15,663 bases of DNA from NCBI GenBank assembly GCA_937894355.1, contig CALCRD010000455.1:1-15663 (forward strand). The letters are read 5' to 3'. Positions 7,450-13,383 of this stretch are shown here, piece by piece (positions within the stretch are counted from its first letter, which is position 1; every line of letters begins with the position of its first letter). The translations under genes and the position numbers were made by a program. The notes below the pieces were generated by a model. That model was given only the letters and a program-made list of their open reading frames with translations. It searched no databases and had not been told where the DNA came from. The DNA is from an uncultured Bacillus sp. Its GTDB lineage: Bacteria > Bacillota > Bacilli > Bacillales > Cytobacillaceae.

Positions 7450-7590
7450 GTTCCATCCCCCCCTTATCCCAATTGATGCCATCAAGGCTGTGCATCACTA
7501 AACGGGGCAGTTACGCTTGTTAATCTTATCTTTAGCGGGTAAGGGCCCGGGACTTTAATATGCCGGGCGCTTCCGTTTTTTTGTTTATTT

Positions 7591-7777
7591 GGCTTTGTTA
7601 AACTAGTCTTGTTGATTTCCGTTCCAGGCACTTCGCGCACCTTAGGGGCGGGCGGTAAGCCTCCTCGGCGCTCAGCGCCTGTGGGGTCTTACCTGTCCCG
7701 CTGCTCCCGCAGGAGTCTTCGTATATCCGCTCCAATCAACAATGTGTTTAAAATCAACATTAATCATTACCAGAGCC
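7591..7777. repeat. Dispersed palindromic repeat C, copy 1
   Basis: It starts GGCTTTGTTAAACT and ends CCAGAGCC, two bases before the acdA stop codon. The core at 7611-7740 begins GTTGATTTCCGTTCC and ends CGCTCCAATCAAC, so its ends are inverted copies of GTTGATT. It is the most diverged of the three copies in the middle. No frame is conserved between copies. Its position makes it the acdA 3' untranslated region or the regulator's upstream region. Between 7500 and 7590 I see only a weak GCCCGG/CCGGGC dyad. Confidence 0.85.
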
Positions 7778-7779
7778 TT

Positions 7780-8919
7780 TTATTTTGTTAGCATTCTTGA
7801 GATTACTAGGCGTTGGATTTCTTGTGTTCCTTCGTAGATTTGCGTGATTTTGGCATCGCGCATGAAGCGTTCAACCGGATAATCTTTTGTATAGCCGTAG
7901 CCACCGAAAATTTGCACTGCTTCTGTGGTTACTTTCATAGCTGTGTCCCCAGCAAACAACTTAGACATAGCAGATTCTTTTCCGTATGGAAGGCCTTTTG
8001 ATTCAAGTGATGCCGCTTGATAAGTTAATAGTCTAGAAGCTTCAATGCTTGTTGCCATATCAGCTAGCTTAAAGCCGATTCCTTGTTGCATAGCGATTGG
8101 TTTACCAAATTGAACACGTTCTCTAGAATAATCAATTGCCGCATCAAGAGCACCTTGGGCAATTCCAACTGCTTGAGCAGCAATCCCGTTACGTCCACCA
8201 TCAAGAGTCATCATGGCAATTTTAAAGCCATCACCTTCTTGACCAAGTAGGTTTGCTGCTGGAACTACGCAATCTTCAAAAATAATTTCTGTTGTTGGCG
8301 ATGAACGAATCCCCAATTTCTTTTCTTTTTTCCCTACTGAGAAGCCAGGGTAGCTACTTTCAACGATAAATGCGCTTGTTCCTTTTTGTTTGTTTTCTGG
8401 ATCTGTTAGAGCGAAAACGATATAAGTTTCAGCCACTCCACCGTTAGTAATAAAGATTTTTGAACCGTTCAATACGTAGTTATCGCCGTCACGACGGGCA
8501 GTTGTTCTCATACCGCCTGCATCAGAACCGCTACCAGGCTCAGTTAAGCAGTAAGCACCGATTTTTTTGCCTTCAGCCATTGGGCGTAAATATTTTTGCT
8601 TTTGTTCTTCATTACCAAATTTATATAACGGCCAGCCGGCAAGTGATGTATGAGCAGAAAGCATAACTCCTGTTGAACCACAAACGCGTGATAATTCTTC
8701 AACAGCGATACAATAAGCTAAATAGTCACTGCCGATTCCGCCGTACTCTTCAGGCCAAGGAATCCCTGTTAAGCCAAGCTCGGCCATTTTGTCAAAAATT
8801 TCTCGGTCAAAGCGCTCGTTTTCGTCGCGTTCAGCAGCACTTGGAGCTACCTCGTTGCGAGCAAAGTCACGTACCATTTTGCGAATCATTTCATGTTCTT
8901 CAGATAATTGGAAATTCAT
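7780..8919 (-). CDS. acdA: Acyl-CoA dehydrogenase, AcdA type
   Basis: FAD enzyme that oxidises acyl-CoA to trans-2-enoyl-CoA and hands electrons to ETF. The 379 residues match the short/branched-chain family throughout: an N-terminal helical domain, the central FAD/substrate segment CLTEPGSGSDAGG followed by GSKIFITNGG, and a C-terminal helical domain with the flavin motif QIFGGYGYTKDYPVER. The catalytic base is Glu363 in IYEGTQEIQ. The sequence closely follows what I recall of B. subtilis AcdA, which also lies between fadF and rpoE. ATG 8919 is preceded by AAGGGGAAG. It lies 316 bases after mmgC, a gap mostly filled by repeat C copy 2. Its exact chain-length preference is not visible from sequence. 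Confidence 0.95.
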   Translation of the reverse strand: MNFQLSEEHEMIRKMVRDFARNEVAPSAAERDENERFDREIFDKMAELGLTGIPWPEEYGGIGSDYLAYCIAVEELSRVCGSTGVMLSAHTSLAGWPLYKFGNEEQKQKYLRPMAEGKKIGAYCLTEPGSGSDAGGMRTTARRDGDNYVLNGSKIFITNGGVAETYIVFALTDPENKQKGTSAFIVESSYPGFSVGKKEKKLGIRSSPTTEIIFEDCVVPAANLLGQEGDGFKIAMMTLDGGRNGIAAQAVGIAQGALDAAIDYSRERVQFGKPIAMQQGIGFKLADMATSIEASRLLTYQAASLESKGLPYGKESAMSKLFAGDTAMKVTTEAVQIFGGYGYTKDYPVERFMRDAKITQIYEGTQEIQRLVISRMLTK

Positions 8920-9002
8920 TTTTACTTCCCCTTTTCGGATAAATTATTTTATAATGGCTGGGTTTTTTTCGAAATTAAGTCTATAAGGTTAGTTATTTAA
9001 AT

Positions 9003-9185
9003 CTTTTTAAACTTGGCCGTTGATTTCCGCTCCAGGCACTTCGCTTTCCGCAGGCTCACCCGTGAGCCTCCTTCGGTCGTTCCTTCCTTCGGAGTCTCAC
9101 TCAGCTCGTGCTCCTGCAGGAGTCTTCGTGCCTTCCGCTCCAATCAACTAATTTTAATAAATTAACATTGGACATTAACAAAGCT
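9003..9185. repeat. Dispersed palindromic repeat C, copy 2
   Basis: The core at 9019-9148 has the same ends as copies 1 and 3 (GTTGATTTCCGCTCC ... CGCTCCAATCAAC). Its last 76 bases match copy 3 at 73 positions. The outer ends are weaker here (TTTTTAAACTTGG on the left, TTAACAAAGCT on the right). It lies 3' of the mmgC stop codon and 83 bases upstream of the acdA start. The rest of the 8920-9235 gap holds only AT-rich DNA with no convincing promoter. Confidence 0.9.
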
Positions 9186-9235
9186 TTAATAAAAGTTGTT
9201 GTTAGTTAAAAGGCTTGTGACCATTTTCCAGCAAA

Positions 9236-10372
9236 TTACTTTGTAAGGTGTTTGCTGATGACGATTTTTTGGATTTCGCTGGTGCCTTCGTATATCTCGG
9301 TGATTTTTGCGTCGCGGAAATAGCGCTCGACTGGGTAGTCTTCGGTATAGCCGTAGCCGCCGAAAACTTGGATTGCTTCTGTCGTTACTTCAACAGCTGT
9401 TTTCGAAGCGAACAGCTTTGCCATCGAAGCTTCTATGCTACACGACTTGCCCTTTGCCCGAAGGTCAGCAGCACGATAGACTAATAGTCTGGCAGCTTCA
9501 ACCGCTGTGGCCATATCGGCAAGCTTAAAGCCAATTCCTTGTTGGCGGGCGATTGGTTTGCCAAATTGGTAACGCCCCGCTGCATAAGTGACAGCTGCTT
9601 CCAATGCGGCCTCAGCAATCCCCAGCGCTTGAGCGGCAATGCCAATTCGACCAACATCGAGGTTACCTAGGGCAATTTTTAACCCGTCGCCTTCTTTGCC
9701 TAGAATATTCTTCTCAGGAACACGCATATTTTCAAACGTTAGCGCAACGGTTCTTGAGCCATGAAGACCCATTTTATGCTCGTCTTTGCCAACGATAAAG
9801 CCCGGAGTGTTTTTTTCAACAATAAAGGCCGTGATGCCCTTTGACCCGGCACTTGGGTCGGTTACGGCAAACACAATATAGACATCGGCCTCGCCGCCAT
9901 TAGTAATGAAGATTTTCGATCCCGTGAGTAGATAATCTTCACCATCTTTAATCGCGCGCGTCTTAATACCCGCTGCATCTGAGCCAGCGCTAGGCTCGGT
10001 TAGGCAAAATGCTCCTAAATATTCTCCGGATGCTAGTTTAGGAACATATTTTTGCTTTTGCTCCTCTGTCCCGAAATAAACAATCGGATTGGTACCGACA
10101 GAGGTATGAACAGACAGGATCACCCCGATTGTGGCACTTACCTTTGATAATTCATTAATAGCAATAATATAGGAGATAAAATCCATTCCCGAACCGCCGT
10201 ACTGCTCAGGAATTGGGATTCCCATTAATCCCAGGTCGCCCATCTTTGTTAAAATTTCCCGAGGGAAATGTCCCTGTTCCATTTTTTCAATAAATGGGGT
10301 AATTTCTGTACGCGCAAAATCGCGTACCATTTTTCGCATCATTTCTTGCTCGCTAGTAAACATGAGGTCCAT
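9236..10372 (-). CDS. mmgC: Acyl-CoA dehydrogenase, MmgC type
   Basis: A second FAD acyl-CoA dehydrogenase, 378 residues, clearly a paralogue of AcdA but nearer to what I recall of B. subtilis MmgC (for example GVILSVHTSVGTNPI). It has FCLTEPSAGSDAAG, GSKIFITNGG, QVFGGYGYTEDYPVER and the catalytic Glu362 in IYEGTSEIQ. It should make 2-enoyl-CoA from a short-chain acyl-CoA, plausibly butyryl-CoA given its neighbours. The ATG at 10372 is preferred because AGGGAGG (10386-10380) lies 7 bases upstream. An extension to 10447 would overlap the end of mmgB and has no family similarity. It follows mmgB by 34 bases, so the two are surely cotranscribed. Confidence 0.94.
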   Translation of the reverse strand: MDLMFTSEQEMMRKMVRDFARTEITPFIEKMEQGHFPREILTKMGDLGLMGIPIPEQYGGSGMDFISYIIAINELSKVSATIGVILSVHTSVGTNPIVYFGTEEQKQKYVPKLASGEYLGAFCLTEPSAGSDAAGIKTRAIKDGEDYLLTGSKIFITNGGEADVYIVFAVTDPSAGSKGITAFIVEKNTPGFIVGKDEHKMGLHGSRTVALTFENMRVPEKNILGKEGDGLKIALGNLDVGRIGIAAQALGIAEAALEAAVTYAAGRYQFGKPIARQQGIGFKLADMATAVEAARLLVYRAADLRAKGKSCSIEASMAKLFASKTAVEVTTEAIQVFGGYGYTEDYPVERYFRDAKITEIYEGTSEIQKIVISKHLTK

Positions 10373-10406
10373 TGCAGTTCCTCCCTGATGTTGATGCTGT
10401 AGTACC

Positions 10407-11258
10407 TTATTCATAGATGTAGAATCCTCGACCAGTTTTCTTACCAAGCCAGCCAGCCTTCACATATTTGCGAAGTAACGGACATGGACGGTATTTATCA
10501 TCGCCAAAGCCCTCGTGGAGCGTTTCCATAATGTATAGGCATGTATCCAGACCAATGAAATCAGCCAGTGTTAATGGTCCCATCGGATGGTTCATTCCCA
10601 GTTTCATCACATCATCGATTGCTTCTTTGGTGGCCACGCCTTCATAAAGAGCATATATCGCTTCATTTAGCATGGGCAAAAGAATTCGGTTTGAGATAAA
10701 GCCTGGGAAATCATTCACTTCAACTGGTACTTTATTTAGTCTATTCGTAATTTCCTCAATGGTTTGATATACGGCATTGTCTGTCGCTAGTCCGCGGATA
10801 ATTTCTACTAGCTTCATAACCGGAACTGGATTCATGAAATGCATACCGATTACTTTTCCAGGTCGGCTAGTGGCCGCAGCGATTTCCGTAATGGGTAGTG
10901 AAGAAGTGTTACTTGCTAAAATAGCATGCGCTGGTGCAATCGAATCTAGTTGTTTAAAAATACTCTTTTTGATTTCCATATTTTCCACAGCAGCTTCGAT
11001 GATTAAGTCAGCACCCTCGGCAGCTTGAAGGGTAGTTGATGTGGTTATGTTAGCTAATACTTGGTCGCGAGCCTCCGAAGTCAATCTTTGCTTTTCAACG
11101 TTTCTCGCGAGGTTTTTAGCTATTCCACCTAAACCACGCTCAACAAATTCTGGTTTAAGATCGTTTAATATGACTTTGTAGCCTGCTTGGGCACAAACCT
11201 GGGCAATCCCTGACCCCATTTGTCCGGCACCAATGACCATAATAGATTGAACGTTCAT
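10407..11258 (-). CDS. mmgB: 3-hydroxybutyryl-CoA dehydrogenase
   Basis: NAD(P)-dependent oxidation of 3-hydroxybutyryl-CoA to acetoacetyl-CoA, also called hbd. At 283 residues it has the usual length. The Rossmann motif GAGQMGSGIAQ lies at 10-20. The catalytic residues seen are Ser119 in SNTSS, His140 and Asn143 in MHFMNPVPVMKLVEI, with Glu152, and Asn190 in DFPGFISNRI. The C-terminal dimer domain has MGPLTLADFIGLD, and the end is KTGRGFYIYE. The ATG at 11258 follows AAGGGGG (11276-11270) with a rather long 11-base spacer. GAACGTTC overlaps the first codons, a possible chance match to the operator core seen at fadF. It lies between the thiolase and the dehydrogenases that supply the rest of the cycle. 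Confidence 0.95.
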   Translation of the reverse strand: MNVQSIMVIGAGQMGSGIAQVCAQAGYKVILNDLKPEFVERGLGGIAKNLARNVEKQRLTSEARDQVLANITTSTTLQAAEGADLIIEAAVENMEIKKSIFKQLDSIAPAHAILASNTSSLPITEIAAATSRPGKVIGMHFMNPVPVMKLVEIIRGLATDNAVYQTIEEITNRLNKVPVEVNDFPGFISNRILLPMLNEAIYALYEGVATKEAIDDVMKLGMNHPMGPLTLADFIGLDTCLYIMETLHEGFGDDKYRPCPLLRKYVKAGWLGKKTGRGFYIYE

Positions 11259-11300
11259 ATGTATTGAATCCCCCTTATTTGAATTGAGTAAATGTCATTG

Positions 11301-11347
11301 AAGGCTCCGACTAGCACAAGCCTTGGGAATCTTGTGCGTCGAAGCTT
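11301..11347. other. Imperfect hairpin upstream of mmgB
   Basis: GCACAAG (11314-11320) and CTTGTGC (11331-11337) form a perfect 7-bp stem around CCTTGGGAAT. Beyond a two-base bulge, CGAC pairs with GTCG, and AAGGCT pairs partly with AGCTTT. On the minus strand it ends about 43 bases before the mmgB start and has no T-run. It could be an mRNA structure or an operator-like dyad, but it is not a terminator. Confidence 0.55.
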
Positions 11348-11380
11348 TGACACTTTCCCCGTTGAACCGTTTTCAGTTTT

Positions 11381-11564
11381 GGCTCTGTTAAACTTGTCTG
11401 TTGATTTCCGTTCCAGGCACGAGCGGTTCGCGGGCTCGCACGAAGGCCTCCTCGGTCGTTCCTTCCTTCGGAGTCTCACTCAGCTCGTGCTCCCGCAGGA
11501 GTCTGCGTGCCTTCCACTCCAATCAACAGGGGTTAATAAATCATCAATGATCTTTAACACAGCC
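11381..11564. repeat. Dispersed palindromic repeat C, copy 3
   Basis: This copy shows the best terminal inverted repeat: GGCTCTGTTAAA at 11381 against TTTAACACAGCC ending at 11564. The inner core at 11400-11527 begins GTTGATTTCCG and ends CCAATCAAC. The last 76 bases of the core match copy 2 at 73 positions. It begins 15 bases after the mmgA stop codon. The ends and size resemble a small non-coding mobile element. I see no clear target-site duplication. Confidence 0.9.
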
Positions 11565-11579
11565 TAGTTTCTATCGTTT

Positions 11580-12767
11580 CTAGCGTTTTGGTACTTCTAT
11601 CATGATGGCGTCGCCTTGACCACCGCCGGAGCAGATGGCTGCAATACCGATTCCACCACCGCGACGTTCAAGCTCGCGAAGCAGCGTTAAAATAATTCTA
11701 GCGCCGCTTGCCCCAATCGGGTGACCTAAGGCAACTGCACCCCCGTTGACGTTGATTTTCTCTGGGTCCAGCTCCGAAATTTTTTGACTAGCTAATGCTA
11801 CGGCAGCAAATGCTTCATTGATTTCAAATAAATCAATGTCTGCAAGATTTTTGCCGGTTTTTTCAAGCAGTTTGTTGATGACGAGGCCTGGGGATTTTGG
11901 AAAATCCTTGGCTTCGACAGCGATTTCGGCATGGCCGATAATGATCGCTTCTGGTGTTCGGCCTTCGCGCTGTGCTCGGTCTTCACTCATTAGCACAAGT
12001 GCTGCGGCTCCGTCGTTAATCCCTGGTGAGTTCCCGGCTGTAATCGTGCCGGTTCCATTGAATGCTGGTTTTAGCTTTGCCAGTTTTTCTAGTGATGTAT
12101 CGGCTCGTGGTGATTCATCCTCGGACACGATGATTGGCTCGCCTTTGCGTTGTGGAACGGCTACCGGGATGATTTCCTCGGCAAAAATTCCCGCATTGAT
12201 GGCTTTTATTGCCAGTTCGTGGCTGCGTAAAGACCAGCGATCCTGCTCCTCGCGGCTTAACTCCATATCTTCGGCGGCTCCGTTTCCGTAGCTGCCCATA
12301 TGAACTCCAGTAAAGCTACAGCTTAACCCGTCATGAACCATAAGATCCTTTAATAGCGCATCATTCATTCTTAGTCCAAAGCGGGCTTTTGGAAGGAAGT
12401 ATGGTGCATTGCTCATCGATTCCATTCCCCCAGCGACGATTACTTCCTCATCGCCTGAGCGGATGATTTGATCGGCTAGCGTTACGCTTCGCATACCAGA
12501 GGCACACACTTTGTTAACCGTTTCTGTTTTCACTTCCCAAGGTAAGCCGGCGTGTCTAGCAGCTTGACGGGACGGAATTTGTCCCTGGCCTCCCTGCAAA
12601 ACCGTACCAAGAACAACTTCATCCACTTGTTCTGGTTTTACGCCAGCTCGCTCAATCGCTCCTTTAACAGCGATGCCACCTAGTTCTGCTGCTGTTAGTG
12701 GGCTTAAGCCACCACCAAACTTGCCTAATGGCGTTCTGACTCCACTTAAAATAACGGTTCTCCCCAT
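11580..12767 (-). CDS. mmgA: Acetyl-CoA acetyltransferase (thiolase)
   Basis: Degradative or biosynthetic thiolase that splits acetoacetyl-CoA into two acetyl-CoA, or the reverse. The 395 residues carry all three catalytic sites: nucleophile Cys88 in NKVCASGMRS, His349 in GHPIGASGAR, and Cys379 in CSGGGQGD. The NEAF loop (INEAFAAVAL) is also present. It fits the MmgA/AtoB/PhaA class of short-chain thiolases. The start ATG 12767 follows GAGAGGG with a 7-base spacer. It has a 616-base gap before it, with an operator-like palindrome about 80 bases upstream, so it may have its own promoter as well as read-through from fadF. It completes the path from butyryl-CoA to acetyl-CoA with mmgB and mmgC. 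Confidence 0.96.
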   Translation of the reverse strand: MGRTVILSGVRTPLGKFGGGLSPLTAAELGGIAVKGAIERAGVKPEQVDEVVLGTVLQGGQGQIPSRQAARHAGLPWEVKTETVNKVCASGMRSVTLADQIIRSGDEEVIVAGGMESMSNAPYFLPKARFGLRMNDALLKDLMVHDGLSCSFTGVHMGSYGNGAAEDMELSREEQDRWSLRSHELAIKAINAGIFAEEIIPVAVPQRKGEPIIVSEDESPRADTSLEKLAKLKPAFNGTGTITAGNSPGINDGAAALVLMSEDRAQREGRTPEAIIIGHAEIAVEAKDFPKSPGLVINKLLEKTGKNLADIDLFEINEAFAAVALASQKISELDPEKINVNGGAVALGHPIGASGARIILTLLRELERRGGGIGIAAICSGGGQGDAIMIEVPKR

Positions 12768-12847
12768 AATGAATCCCTCTCTTCCTGTTCAATTTCACCG
12801 ACTCCAACAAACAAATACTAACCTGAATATTTCTTGTTTAAAGCTAT

Positions 12848-12865
12848 TGACTGAACGCTCGCTCG
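12848..12865. promoter_or_regulatory. Probable FadR/TetR-type operator upstream of mmgA
   Basis: TGACTGAACGCTCGCTCG matches the fadF promoter palindrome (reverse complement of 15612-15629) at 15 of 18 positions, with all mismatches in one half-site. It lies 81 bases upstream of the mmgA start. I cannot assign a confident minus-strand -35/-10 pair around it, which lowers certainty. The rest of 12866-13047 is AT-rich and holds nothing I can name. Confidence 0.5.
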
Positions 12866-13047
12866 GTATCATTACAAAAGAGGACGCCATCCAATACCTA
12901 AATATTTTCTGGCGCAAGAGTTTTTGTAGTGATTGTGGTGTGAAAACGCTTTACATATATATATTACTGCAAAACTGCGAATATTTGAACAATTTTACCG
13001 AATATTCCAAATATTAAAAATTCGACATATATTGAGAACATTCGCGT

Positions 13048-13227
13048 TAGAAAAGCGGAAGCGACCGTTCAGCGGCGTATGGACTTATAGCCCATCGACT
13101 GAGATAAAGGAAACACGAAGTGCGGTTTTCACTTCGATGTTGACTTATCGTAGGGAGGTAAAATCCAAAAGCCGATTTTACTCGAGGGGCGGAAGTCCAC
13201 TAGACGCTGGTACGCTTGCGCTAGACA
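13048..13227 (+). repeat. Dispersed intergenic repeat A', inverted relative to A
   Basis: On the plus strand it begins TAGAAAAGCGGAAGCG and ends TGCGCTAGACA. Bases 13097-13156 match repeat A at 59 of 60 positions in inverted orientation. The core contains the hairpin CGAAGTG/CACTTCG. It lies in the fadF-mmgA gap and has no conserved frame. It shows that the family is dispersed and not a single tandem array. Confidence 0.88.
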
Positions 13228-13345
13228 CTAATCTACTTCCAAAAATTCTATATTTACTTATATTACGTAAAGCGTCTTCTACCCCACAGCAAGACATTAA
13301 TCATGAATCCAACCCGCTTGACTGCCTTTTTTTTCACAAAGGGAC

Positions 13346-13374
13346 TGGCAGGAACCAGCTAATCGTCCCTGCCA
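13346..13374 (-). other. Hairpin just after fadF
   Basis: TGGCAGG (13346-13352) and CCTGCCA (13368-13374) form a 7-bp stem starting ten bases after the fadF stop codon. An alternative fold pairs AGGGAC with GTCCCT. On the minus strand there is no T-run after it (the sequence continues TTTGTGAAAAAAAA), so it is at best a weak or Rho-assisted stop, and read-through into mmgA remains possible. Confidence 0.4.
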
Positions 13375-13383
13375 ATTACCCGA

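Noticed and set aside
7500..7590. GCCCGG/CCGGGC dyad with a T-run at 7576-7582 as a plus-strand terminator
   Set aside because: The stem is only 6 bp, a 7-base stretch separates it from the T-run, and no plus-strand gene needs terminating.
9236..10447. Longer mmgC start at 10447
   Set aside because: It would overlap the 3' end of mmgB. The extra residues have no family similarity, and the ATG at 10372 has a near-ideal ribosome site.
12941..12955. cre-like site TGAAAACGCTTTACA upstream of mmgA, suggesting CcpA control
   Set aside because: It has one base too many between the half-sites compared with the cre consensus, so CpG centring and the terminal CA do not fit together. It is about 175 bases upstream of the gene.
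12847..13017. Plus-strand frame reading LTERSLGIITKEDAIQYL and onward, which looks protein-like
   Set aside because: No ribosome site precedes the TTG, the second half becomes AT-rich and low in complexity, and the first part overlaps the operator match. It could be a gene relic but cannot be supported.
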